NCBI GenBank assembly: GCA_905182985.1
Contig: CAJJDN010000028.1
Location: forward strand, 455,754 to 519,753
Reading direction: 5' to 3'
DNA length: 64,000 nt
Source: Paramecium sonneborni
Taxonomy: Eukaryota; Ciliophora; Oligohymenophorea; Peniculida; Parameciidae
In this document: in pieces, positions 1 through 10,567 of the stretch
Layout of the letters: every line of letters starts with the position of its first letter
Numbering within the stretch: position 1 is the first letter of the stretch
Made by a program: the position numbers and the translations under genes
Notes under the pieces: model-generated
Told to the model about the DNA's origin: nothing
Seen by the model: the letters and a program-made list of their open reading frames with translations, nothing else
Database searches by the model: none

Positions 1-283
1 TTTATACCTTTATTTCTATTGTATGTTAAAGTGGGTGAATTTGTCTATAACCAGAAAATGTCACTTCTTTCTATTTTAATAGGTTCATACGAACTAAATT
101 GCCTTTTATAAAACATTTATTCTAAATTATACCTATAGTATGATCTTCCAAATATAATTTCACACAACATGCATTATTCATCTTTTTTTCATCTTCTAAA
201 GTAACTCTTGACTCCTAAGAACTGTATTCTTTACTTCTCAAATGAAATTCCCTTAATTTACTTCTGAAATCTTCTCCGTTCAT
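1..283 (-). CDS. RPB11: RNA polymerase II subunit RPB11-like (POLR2J), 3' part cut off by the window edge
   Basis: Small dimerisation subunit of RNA polymerase II, the partner of RPB3 in the assembly platform. Read with TAA/TAG as Gln. The start is ATG (complement of 281-283). After a charged N-terminus the protein contains EDHTIG, then after a 30-nt intron (103-132, GTATAATTTAG...AAAAG) the stretch NLVRMNLLKQKEVTFSGY and IHPLQHTIEIKV. These match the RPB11/RPAC2 L-shaped dimerisation fold (pattern DHTLGN...LL...V.FAGY..PHPLEH.I.I). HPL followed by H fits RPB11 better than RPAC2. Splicing restores the frame exactly at the conserved Gly-Asn. The C-terminal helix lies outside the window. Fairly sure of the family; RPB11 versus RPAC2 less so. 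Confidence 0.85.
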
Positions 284-946
284 GAACTAACACTTTTAGT
301 AATATAATTAATAACAAATTAATTAACCTGGAAATTTAATAGTCTAATTTATTTTGATTTATTATTCTCATCCTATTCCTTTTTTTTAATTATACTTAAT
401 CTCTTTATTTTTTAGATCAAATTTTCAGTTTGAAGTACTATAAATTTTTAAACCTATTTTCTCCAAAACATAATTTTATTGCATAAAAATAATTTTTTTT
501 AAATATAACATTCATTATATAGATCATGTCAATATAAATTCATTCAATATCATAAAATCAACTCATATTTTAGTGATATGATATTAATAAAATTAATCAA
601 ATGACTAATTTTTAAGTTCAAAAATTAATAATTTATTATTTAATGTTTTAGTTTTCTTGCAACATTAATTTAGCATTATTGAAATACTTTCAACATTTCC
701 CATTAATTATTAAATGTTTATGCCTTTTTCTAATAAATTTTATTATACCTTTTTATTTTCATTATATATATTAGCTTTTGTTACATTTCAAAGATGATTA
801 TAGAATACATTATTGTAAATAAGATTTTAATTTGTTCTTAAATTACAGCTTATCTTATTTACAAAGAAACATATTAATAATAGAAATCTAAATATTAGAA
901 ATAATATATTTATTGAATTATATTTAAATAATCCAAACAATCCATA
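284..946. other. AT-rich intergenic stretch
   Basis: About 660 bases between the 5' end of the RPB11-like gene and the 3' end of the next small gene, both on the minus strand. I see no conserved motif, RNA gene or convincing open frame; long frames here are expected because only TGA terminates. Confidence 0.5.
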
Positions 947-1219
947 TCATGATTAATCTTTGTTTAGTTGTGATTGTTTTTCTTACTATTGCTTTTGGAA
1001 ATCTCCCTAGTTTTGTTCATCCTATTAAATTTAATCTTTTTAGACTTTTTCTTAATTTTAATTATTAATTTCTTTTTCAGTTTATTTCTCATTTATAGTC
1101 TCTTTTATTGCCTCATTAATATATTTTGAATCAATGACTTAGACCCATTTATCATCTATTAATTTATATTCTTTGCCATATTCCCACATAGTGTCTCCAT
1201 TATATTAAAAACACATCAT
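947..1219 (-). CDS. Small Gln-rich protein, tandem paralogue A
   Basis: A 90-aa intronless frame from a double ATG (1214-1219 complement) to TGA (947-949 complement). The N-terminus reads MMCFQYNGGD, followed by WEYGKEYKLIDDKWVQV, then a tail very rich in Gln, Lys and Glu. The paralogue at 1393-1671 shares the start (MMCFQYNGG), a Gly-aromatic segment and the K-W-V motif in the same order, so the frame is under selection or was so recently. I do not recognise the family. There is no signal peptide or membrane segment. Most Gln codons are TAA or TAG, so a standard-code reading would miss the gene. Confidence 0.6.
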
Positions 1220-1392
1220 TTTAAAATATAATTTATGTTATTAAAATTGAAATAAACCAATAATTTATTGTAATGTTAAAAAATTATTATATCTTATAAA
1301 ACCCTAAATTAGATAAACTCAAACTTATAACCGATTAAATAAAAGAAAAGTTTTTAAGATTATAATTTTAATATGATTCATTTTATTAATAA

Positions 1393-1671
1393 TCAAGATG
1401 TATCCTTTTTTTATGATTCTAAAAATTCAATCTTCTAATCTTCCTTCTATTCTTATTAATATTCTTATTGACTTTATTAAATCTGATTTTATTGTTATAA
1501 TTTTATGTCTTAACTTTTAAATTATTATTCATTCTCATTCTCATCACTTTATTAAATAACTTCTTGTATTTAAGCCCTTGCTTTTACATCTACCCATTTA
1601 CCATTAATCTTTTCTTAAAATCTTCCATGTACACATCTCTTATTCCCACCATTATATTAAAAGCACATCAT
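1393..1671 (-). CDS. Small Gln-rich protein, tandem paralogue B
   Basis: A 92-aa intronless frame, start at the complement of 1669-1671, stop TGA at the complement of 1393-1395. It begins MMCFQYNGGNKRCVHGRF, continues EKINGKWVDV and ends in a low-complexity Gln/Glu/Lys tail. It lies 173 bases upstream of its paralogue (947-1219) in the same orientation. The two share the first nine residues, length and architecture but little of the tail, which points to an old tandem duplication. Function unknown. The shared start across two copies is the main evidence that both are genes. Confidence 0.6.
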
Positions 1672-1833
1672 ATTTATTTAATTAATTATTTTTATTAGGA
1701 TTCAAACTTAATTTCTTTATACATAATAATAAATTAATGGATTAAGTTAAAATGTATTTGAGATATCAAATTGTAGATAATATAATTTTCTCTCCTAAAA
1801 TAATAAAAAAATTAAAAATAATATCATAAAGTT

Positions 1834-3036
1834 ATGAATTGCTTTAGAGCTTTTACAATCTTTGATTTTGAGCTTAACTAATTTTATTTATTCTTAAGAA
1901 GAGATATTGAATCCACTCCTCTTTGGGAATAAACAATAAAAGAGATTCAGACTTAGATAAATGAATAGAATGTATTAGAAGAAAAGGTTTTTCATATAAT
2001 TTCACTATTAGGAACAGTTAGAGGAAAATATGATTATTTCACAAGTAATTTTTATTAATATACTAAGATCGACTATTAATATTATTATCGCATACATTTG
2101 TAGACGATATTTTTTAAGCTGAGCTTTTACTTTTAATATATGCATATTTAAGTGATGTTCCACATTACAAAAACGTAATAAATAAAATATATTGTTTTAG
2201 CTCAAAATATAAGAACTTTAAGTTTTGGAAAAGTTTAAAATAGAAAAATTAATAAAGACCAAAGAAGAACAATTATTATTGAACAATACGTTTTTTAATT
2301 AAAAATACCTAAGTTTAAAGCCTAATTAACTTGATTAATAATACTAAAAAATACTAACTTCTACAACACTATCAAGTGAAAATAATGAACTATAAAATAT
2401 TTCAAGCAAATAATTAATTGATGAATAATAATTGAAAGTATTTAGAGGATTTCTGCTTTATGATATAAATAAATCCTATTTTCTAATGTTTGTAAAAAAA
2501 GGATTTAGTAATGATAAAACTTGGACTTAAGAGAGAATCAGAATTGAAAATATTTTATTATAAATGTAGTAGAAAGAATCTCAGATAATTTGTATATAAA
2601 GCAATTTCGGATAATTTATTGCTGAATATGATGCAACAACAAGTATCTATTTAAATAAACGATAGAATTCTATTTTATACTTCTATCTAACCATAAAACA
2701 GCTGAATATCCTCAATATTAACTTTTATAAAGAATTAAAAGTTTCATTTATTTAGAACCTAAATTCCACTAAGTAATAAATATTAATAATAAATTTAAGT
2801 AAAAAAAGTGCGATCTTGAAAATAAACTACTTTATGCTATCAGTGATATAATTGATGCAGAAGAAAGAATATACATATAAAGATATGGAAAAAGAATTAT
2901 TGATTCAAAAATATTAAAATCTAAATTTTAAAGTGAAAAGACTTCTGTTCAAGCCTCTGTATAAAACATTCCTTCTATAAGTTTATTACCAAAAAATTAA
3001 GATTGCAATAGTTTAGAATAAATAAAAGCCAAATGA
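1834..3036 (+). CDS. Hypothetical protein, about 385 aa, two small introns
   Basis: Start ATG at 1834 (MNCFRAFTIFDF...), stop TGA at 3034-3036. Two proposed introns, 2222-2243 (22 nt, GTTTTGG...ATAG) and 2643-2665 (23 nt, GTATCT...GATAG), restore a single frame whose length divides by three. Without the first the frame stops at 2334. The protein is mixed charged/hydrophobic: IRTLKKLIKTKEEQ near the middle, GFLLYDINKSYFLMFVKKGF around residue 190, and a C-terminal helical part ending DCNSLEQIKAK. I recognise no domain. The donor of the first intron is atypical (GTTTTG), so that junction is less certain. It is convergent with the bZIP gene at 3162. Confidence 0.6.
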
Positions 3037-3161
3037 TTTAATTTTAATTGATTTTATTTAAAATAAGAATTTTTAAATAAATCTGTTTAGAATAAATCAA
3101 TTATTATATTCTTCTAAGAAATAATAATTTAATCCTAACTCTTCTTATTTATTTTCTTTTT

Positions 3162-4097
3162 TCATATCGAAATAAGATTATTGTTATTATCTTAAAATCT
3201 CATCTTTGGCTCTTTTTTTTAGTGTTAAAATTACACAATCTGGATAAACTTTTTTTTCTCTAAATTATTCTATACGACTCTATCATTATATAATAAATTT
3301 GCCTTATCTAATGTAATCAATAAACCAGCTGCTTATTTTGGTTCCAAAACATCCCATATTTCATCAACAATAGTTTAACATTTTTCACTTTCTTTAATAA
3401 TTGATTGTTATATTTTATAAATATCTATTATTAAATTGTCGTAATGTGATCTTTATTCTTATATTGTTTATTGCATATTTTATATTTTTAGAATTTAATC
3501 ATCATCTAATCCAAATGAATTTAAGCAATTTATTTAGCTATCACTCAAATCAAAGGAATAAAACTCACCTGATTATCTTTCTCTTTTGAAAATGTCAACA
3601 TCTACATATAATTTAAAATTAGCTAACCTTCTGAAGCAACCCAAAAGAGGTATCTCATATGCATAGGCAACAATAAATCAATCAGTAATTCACATAATTT
3701 ATTAATTGCCATCAAACGACCTTAACCAGATATACCATATTTAAATCTTAATGAATTGGTAATAACTTTTATACTAGCTTCATTTCCTTCTTAATATGCT
3801 TTCTCTAACATATCGAATTGTTATTTTCTATCAATCAAAAACTGTTCCATTAATTACACTAAACTAGGCTTAGATTCTACTTTCTTATTTTAATTCAATT
3901 CAGCTGTCAATTAAGCCACCTCACACTTTTATTAATTTTAAAACCTTTTACTCTAAGCTCTCTATGTATGCCTTCTTTCTTTATCTAGTGTTTTTTGCAC
4001 TTTATCTTGCCTTTTCCTTCTTATTGTTTGTATCAGGCAGATCCAATTTAAAGTTGATCTTGTCATGGTACTTTTTTCTTATTTTTTTTTCAGACAT
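3162..4097 (-). CDS. bZIP transcription-factor-like protein
   Basis: A 296-aa protein. The basic region and zipper lie near the N-terminus: KKEKARQSAKNTRQRKKAY (residues about 26-44) followed by ESLEQKCEVAQLTAELNQ. This fits the bZIP layout in spacing and charge, but the residue that is almost always Asn in the basic region is Ala (A30). Introns of 19 nt (in the zipper) and 26 nt (after ...FWVASE) restore the frame, and the total divides by three. The long C-terminal part (LRFKYGISGQGRLMAINKLC..., then IKESEKCQTIVDEIWDVLEP) is predicted helical and has no family I can name. Likely nuclear. Its 5' end lies 32 bases from the stop of the VPS9 gene on the same strand. Confidence 0.75.
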
Positions 4098-4129
4098 TTT
4101 ATTTTATCAAAATATTGATATATAAATTA

Positions 4130-5533
4130 TCAAATTTGCCATTCATTAGCAATATATTCTAAAGAAACTCTAAGAGTTGTTACTGTTCTTTTTTCAGTTT
4201 CTATTGTAGGATCAGTATTACAAAAATCATCAACATAATGAATAGATGCAAATTTATTCTAAAATTCGCTATATAAGATTATGTAGATCATAACAGGTAA
4301 TTCATCATCCATTGTTGATAATTCACAATTACTGTTTTCATATATTAATGCTAATTATATTAATTAGAATTTTATACATTTTATTAAACATAACATTTAT
4401 TAAATTGATCTTAACTTATCTCTTGGGTTTGTAGATTTATCCACTTTATTTAATTCAGCAATACCATTCCAATATTATTGACTTAATCTATATTTATTTT
4501 TTATTTCCAGGAATTCCATTGTTTCATGTTCACTAAACTTGGCAATAATTTGAGATCTCTATTTTCAATTATCAATACTTTTTGATGTTAAATTGATTTT
4601 CATTTTTTTGATTAAAATCAAGATAAAAATTAAATAGTTTATCATAAACTGATTCATAAACTACTTTTTCTATTGCCATCAAATAATATTGGTAATCATA
4701 TTTCAAGGTCTTTTATTTAAACTGCTAAAATGTATCAAGAACCAATTACGAACTTTCTTACATATATTTCTGTAATTATTATTTTTTTGGTTTCGCTACT
4801 GAGTCAATGTCCTTTATAAGAATATTTAACTTTTATTTAAATTCTAAATTATCTTCTAAATATAGATATATTCTATTCATAGAGATTGCAGTAATAGCAA
4901 ATGGATTTATGTGACTCATATCATCTATAGGTTCATAATCTTTATGTGTTTGATTATATCTTTTAACCACAACACAAACAGACAATAATACATCTTCATT
5001 TAATTTATAATTCTAAATATTATAGAAAATCTACTCCTGATAAAGCATCTATTTTCAGTTTCTATTTTGAATATTTAACCAAAATAAGGCTATTGTTACT
5101 TTAACTTGCTATGTATGTTGGTGTACAGACATTCTTAATAATCTTTTAACAAAATGAATCACGCTTAGTTTAGAGAAACATCATTTGATTTGCTTCTCTC
5201 ATTATACAAGTGTAATTACTCGAAAAAATTAAGAAATTTAAATTACTATTGTTTTAGTTCAAGGACTATTTAATCAAAAACTGCTGGAGATTAACAATTT
5301 AGAGTAATTTAAGGTAACAAGTGACCATTTAATTACATATTTGAGTGTTCTATAAGACTTTAAGATTCACCTGCTCTACGTTTTCTAATTTCTGTTTGCA
5401 TTATGCTTTTCTAAACTAAAGTCTCTATTCTTTCACTATGACTGTAATCTATCATAGCTTTAGGTGAATCTCCAAGATGAAATTATGATGTCATTAATCC
5501 ACTATCTCCATCTATGTGTCCATAATTATGCAT
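4130..5533 (-). CDS. VPS9-domain protein, probable Rab5-family guanine nucleotide exchange factor
   Basis: About 440 aa, starting MHNYGHIDGDSG. A conserved helical entry (MAIEKVVYESVYDKLFNFY) leads to the VPS9 core, with NPRDKLRSIQQMLCLIKCI, then MDDELPVMIYIILYSEF and FASIHYVDDF. The D..LP...Y arrangement is the catalytic face that engages Rab5-type GTPases in Rabex-5 and Vps9p. At least one 22-nt intron (GTAGATTTTC...TTTAG) is needed in the N-terminal half, and one more near residue 125 is implied but its ends are not certain. There is no ubiquitin-binding zinc finger at the start. It would act on endosome membranes and shares the window with a Rab7 gene. Family call strong; exact Rab target is inference. 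Confidence 0.85.
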
Positions 5534-5928
5534 GATTATATATTTTATATTTAAATTTTGAAAAACATATTCTTGTAAAAAATTATAATTAATTTATACT
5601 CATGCATATAAAATTTACCTGTTATACCACTAAAATATCTGATATTTTAGTGGTATACATATTTCATAATTTGTTAATTTTAAATAAATTCATTTTGTAG
5701 ATTTTTCTAATAGTTTCAATTTATTTTTGTTTTAATTATATTATTTATGAAAAATTTTACTTTTACCATTTCATTCACAAAAAATATAAATTAAAAATAT
5801 ATTCTTAATGTCTTCAAATTAATATTGTTCTTTTTTCAAAATAAATAAGATAAATCCATTTAAGTTATTCTCAAAATTATAATCTGGATAATTCTATAAA
5901 AAATTATTATTTCAATCTAAATACTTAG
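5534..5928. other. Divergent intergenic region
   Basis: About 395 bases between the divergently transcribed VPS9 and TPR genes. It must carry both promoters. The only structure I can see is the perfect hairpin at 5623-5657; the rest is A+T-rich sequence without recognised motifs. Confidence 0.5.
5623..5657. repeat. Perfect inverted repeat, 17-bp arms, 1-nt spacer
   Basis: TATACCACTAAAATATC at 5623-5639 is followed by T and its exact reverse complement at 5641-5657. It sits between two divergent genes. The ends are TATA...TATA. It could be a regulatory hairpin, a tiny palindromic mobile-element relic, or an IES-related remnant; the sequence alone does not decide. Confidence 0.9.
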
Positions 5929-7988
5929 ATGAATAGAAATTTTTATTGTTTATTTATAGAACACTAGGAAAATGATATTATTGGATTTTGCTTAAATAAA
6001 TAATGTTAAACAAATCCATAAATTTGTTTTTATTGCATTGTGGATAAACATAAAGAACACTTAATTGATTGTAAGAATTTCAAGGCTTTGTAATGCTTTA
6101 TTAATACAGCTTTGGTAAACTCATAGGCAACTTTATTAGAATTGAAAGAAGTCTATGAAAAAATAGAATAATAATATAAAAATCATTTTTAAAAAATATA
6201 AAGGGAAATCTAAACTTTAAGCAAAATTAATCAATTACTAAAAGACTAATACTATTATGAGATCAAATAAGAAATTAATTTTTTAAAGGATTTCAATTCT
6301 TAAGAATTAAAAGAAACAAATTGTAAAATATTAATAAAAATTAGATTAACTCTTAAAAACTTTTAAAGAGTTCGAGCAGACTTTAACTTAATAAAGTAAA
6401 AAAAGTACCATAATCAACAGTTCAAATTAAACTTAAGAAAATATAAGCTCTTCCTAAATTATTATAGATGATTTGATGGGGTTAGAAATTATAAACAAAC
6501 TCTATTAAACTGGTAATAAATTATAAAATTTTAGCTATATGTTTATTTAAAGAATAAAAATACTAGGAAGCTTAAGAGATTCTTGAAGAGTTGCTCTCCT
6601 CCTCTGAATATTCTAGTTAAGCTTTTTAAGAAAAAAATAATGAAGCTTTTTCATTATTAATTTAAATTTTAGTGAAACAAAATCTTTTTTAATAAGCTCT
6701 AAAAGTGATTGATAAACAGCTTCAAAAAAATCCAAACTTATGTGAAGCACTTTATAAAAAAGGTAAATTTATATATTAGATTTTTAAGGATAGGTATTAA
6801 CAATTATATAGAATTTTGAAGAATCAATCATTTATTTTGATAAAGCAATTGCTATAAATCCTTAAATGTTTTAAGCTTATTATGATAAAGGTATAGATAA
6901 GATATTTTGCAAGCAAAAGCATTAAAATTTTTTATTTTACACTTATTAAATAAATGAGCTTAAAAAATATTCAGAAGCTGCAGAATGTAGTTAGTAAGCC
7001 ATTTCTATTAATCCCTTATATTATCAAGGATATATATAAAAAGGTAATATAATATAATATAATATAATATAATATAATATAATATAATAATTAGCCTTTT
7101 CTGCTTATTCGGGCTAGACGAATACGAAGAAGAAGCTTTAAATTTGATTGATAAAGCCATTGAGATAAATCCTTAATATGAAATTGCCTACAATAACAAA
7201 GGTATGTTATATATAGATTCTAATTAAAGCATTTGCCTTACTAAGATTACTTAGATATAAAGAAGCTATAACTTGTTGTCAAAAAGCAATTAAATTAAAT
7301 CCTAAATTTAGTTTCTCATATAACAATATAGGTAAATATAAATTATATTTTATAGGATATTGCTTAATTAATTTAAATCGTAAGTAGGAGGCTATCAAAT
7401 GGCTAGATAAAGCTATAGAACTAAATCCATAGCTAGCTTAAGCACATAAGAATAGAGGTAAATTTCTTATTGACTAAATTACAGGAGAAGCTTTAATTTA
7501 TTTAAACTAATTAAATGAAGCTCTAAATTTTTTAGACTAAGCGATTAAAATTAACCCAAAATTAATTGAGGCACATTATAATAAAGGTATTTTATAATAA
7601 ACCTTTATAAAGCTCTTGCTTTAATATTGCTTAATAAATTAGATCAAGCCATAAATATCTGTGATTACATTCTTAAGATTAATCCTAAATTTCATGCTGC
7701 TATTAATTTGAAAGGTAAATTAAATACAATATAATATTTTAGGTGATGTCTTACATGCTTACAAAAATTATGATAATTCAATTGAATGCTTCTAAAAAGC
7801 TTTCTAAATTTAGAATGATCCTATTTATTTGTCACATATTGGTACTAATTGCTATAAAATTTTATTTAGCAAATTCGTTATTAGCAGATGGTAAAAAAAA
7901 TATGGCTAAATAATACTATTAATAGGCTTTTAATTATGGTTATAAAGATTAGCAATATATTATTAGCCAAATAAAATTATTATCTTGA
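5929..7988 (+). CDS. TPR-repeat protein with N-terminal Cys/His zinc-binding segment
   Basis: Starts MNRNFYCLFIEHQENDIIGF. A B-box-like cluster (CQTNPQICFYCIVDKHKEH, then DC about residues 28-52) is followed by a coiled-coil stretch and a tandem array of tetratricopeptide repeats, recognised by repeated ...FDKAIAINP..., ...IDKAIEINP... and ...YNNKG. TPRs are protein-protein scaffolds. Introns at 6323-6344 and 6513-6534 (22 nt each) join the exons, and most later introns fall at the Gly that ends a repeat, as if repeats spread with their introns. The intron after 7043 holds an expanded AATAT microsatellite, and no AG acceptor there restores both frame and repeat spacing, so that junction is unresolved. 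Stop TGA 7986-7988. Confidence 0.8.
7045..7090. repeat. (TAATA)n microsatellite inside an intron
   Basis: About nine copies of a 5-bp unit (TAATA/AATAT) fill most of an intron of the TPR gene that starts GT at 7044. The intron is therefore about twice the usual length here. Slippage at such a tract is a likely source of length variation. Confidence 0.9.
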
Positions 7989-8693
7989 TAATTAAAACAT
8001 AAATAAAGTTCATAGATTAATTAATTCCTATTTTAATTTTAATTTAAATTTACAAAAATTATCTTATTAGAAGAAAACAAAAAATAAAGTAATTTAAAAA
8101 TTATATCAATTCAATTTCTTTATGTAATGAGAAATATAATTTACTTAATTATTATTATTCAAGAAAATGAAATAAAACAATTAAGAGAATTAATTCTTAA
8201 ATAATAAATCAAGTTTCAGTAATTTACATTCAATATAGAAAATAGAAAGCTAATTGTATAAGATATAAATATTTATACGATATTGGATCAAATAAGTTTA
8301 TCTTCGCTAAATTAATTATTTAATTTTTTCTAATCTATTTTATCATGCAAATCTTGATCAAAGGATTGTTTGTTTATAAAAATTAGAGTTAGTTTTCTTA
8401 TGATAAGAAAATCAAATGCAGAAAATAGATGAGATTAGATTGTTTTTCTAAAGTCTTAAGAAAAAATTCTTAAATTTATATGTATTGATTAAATTAGTCT
8501 GATACTCTATAATTTAAAATTATGCTTATGATTGTAATCTTGAATTTAATTTTTCTTGAAATTCAACATAAATTTTGATTATGTTAATGTTCGACAATAA
8601 AAAAGATAAAGAGTTATCTTTTAATGATCTAAAACGTATGTTTATTGACGTAGATAAATAAATAATAATTGATTATTTTAAAGAAAATAAAGT
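7989..8693 (+). other. Intergenic, with possible small-gene remnants
   Basis: About 700 bases between the TPR and CK1-like genes. One plus-strand frame from ATG about 8129 encodes NEIKQLRELILKQQIKFQQF and ISLSSLNQLFNFFQSI before TGA about 8358. A second, about 8587-8690, encodes ELSFNDLKRMFIDVDKQIII, which resembles a ubiquitin-binding CUE helix (L..MFp.vd..vI). Neither can be joined into a complete gene with confidence, and the second runs into the kinase start. They may be exons of one short gene or a decayed copy. Confidence 0.35.
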
Positions 8694-10141
8694 ATGCATT
8701 AGAAGGCATCTTCAAGTTAAAAGATTTTCAACAATCAATATTAGATAGTAAAAAAACTTTCATCAGGTTCATTTGGAGTAGTGTTTTTGGGGATCGATTT
8801 GTTGACTAAATAAGAAGTGGCAATAAAAGTTGAGAAAGAGGAAAATGAGGAAGTTCGTTCACTTGAAAGGGAAGTGTAGATTCTAAAGAAATTAGATGGA
8901 GCAGAGGGATTTCCTAAATATTATTGGTCAGGTGAAGATTAAGGTTATAACATTTTGGTAATATAATTGTTGGGAAAAGACTTAGCTTACCATTTTAAGC
9001 AATTAAAGAAATTCTCACTAAAATCAGTGTTAACATTAGGAATATAAGCTATTTAGATTTTAGAGCGATCTCATTAGAAAGGAGTGATTCATAGAGACTT
9101 AAAACCAGAAAATATGATTTTAGGGATAGGTAGAGAGATCTCAAAATTATACTTGATAGATTTTGGGATAAGTAAAATATATAGAGATTCTAATGGAAAA
9201 CATATGTAAGATAGAGAAATTAATAGTTAGATCTTTTAAAGAATAGAAATCTTTTTTAGGAACTACAAGATATGCATCAATAGCAGCTCATTTAGGACAT
9301 GAATTAGGAAGAAAAGATGATTTAGAGTCATTAATGTATATATTGCTTTACTTTTTACGTGGGTATTAAGTTATTTAGTATAATTAAGATAGTTACCATG
9401 GTAGAATATGGTTAATGTTACTGATGATGAAAGAACAAAGAAAGTTGGTGAAATGAAATTATCACTTGAACATGAATTATTTAAGGATTAGACAGGAGAA
9501 TTTTAAAGAGTATATGAGTAAAGAAATTAATTAGATTTTATAGTTACATTAGAAAATTACAATTTAAATAAGAACCTAATTATAAGATGATCTTATAAGA
9601 ATTGAAAAGAGCTGCAGATTCTACAAATACTGTTATAGATGGTAATTTTGATTGGACTGAGATTAAGTCATCTACTCATTATCAAACTGATACAAATTAA
9701 AATCTTAGTCGAAATAACATTCCACTTAATTCTAATGAAATGAAGAAGTCTATTGAAAAATAATTATCAGGTCTAGTGTAACATGGGTATAATTTAATTA
9801 TTATTTAGCTCTAATAATCTTTTAGCTCCTCCTCCTGTAGGTTCTGCTCGCAATGCATTCTAAAGAGATGATATTCGAAAGAACTCTAGTCTTACTTAAT
9901 AAAGCAGCATTAATTATTGCTAATCTCTCAACCCTAATTATTAGAAATCCATTTGTGAAGAACCACTTAATGATGAATAATAGAAATATTACGATTTTGA
10001 TAGTATTGAAATTAGTGAAAATTAAAAAACAGATAGTTCTCTCCACAACAAATATGATAAAATTAAAATGGGAATTTTTGTGTATTTTATAATACTTATA
10101 TTTTTAGGCATTTTCTCCCTAAAACAATAAAACTTAAATGA
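8694..10141 (+). CDS. Casein kinase 1-like protein kinase
   Basis: Starts MHQKASSSQ, then [18 protein letters not shown] (glycine loop), VAIKVEKE (Lys), [12 protein letters not shown] (catalytic loop) and IDFGISK (magnesium site; DFG). [14 protein letters not shown] followed by [18 protein letters not shown] is the CK1 signature. Introns at 9206-9230 (25 nt), 9363-9388 (26), 9787-9808 (22) and 10082-10107 (26) restore frame and conserved residues, the last giving a short end [10 protein letters not shown] and TGA 10139-10141. One further intron near 9510-9534 (25 nt) reaches the conserved [15 protein letters not shown] only if one base is removed, so an indel or unusual splice is suspected. 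The Ser/Asn-rich tail is unlike known isoforms. Confidence 0.88.
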
Positions 10142-10567
10142 ATTTATTTATTATACTGTTCAATCAATATAAATTTTAATCAGAATTTAAATCTTCACAA
10201 CTATTCTAACTATTTTTATATTTAAAAGACTTATAAAAATTTATTTTTAATATTATTATTATAAAGACATTAAAAATAACTCTATATTTTCTCAATATGC
10301 TAATTTATCAAAATTAATAATAAAATTTAAAGGAATTATCAATTTTGATGTTTATTATTTAGATTTAATTAGAAATCACAAAAAAAACAGAAAGAATACT
10401 TAACTTATTTTTTTATTAATATGTTAGGTTAATAGACAAATTTATTGACTTAAACAAATAATGATAAAAATGTAGATTTACAAATTTGAAAATAAATATA
10501 ATTTCTCTAAAAAATGCCAAAAAAAATGATTCAAGTTTTTTAAGGAACAAAATATATCTTAATTATA
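10142..10567. other. Convergent intergenic region
   Basis: About 425 A+T-rich bases between the convergent CK1-like and SLC44-like genes. Long open frames exist on both strands but carry no motif, and I regard them as chance. Confidence 0.5.

Noticed and set aside
10142..10461. Long C-terminal extension of the CK1-like kinase with membrane-like residues
   Set aside because: A 26-nt GTATTT...TTTTTAG intron at 10082-10107 leads to TGA at 10139; the rest is AT-rich noncoding.
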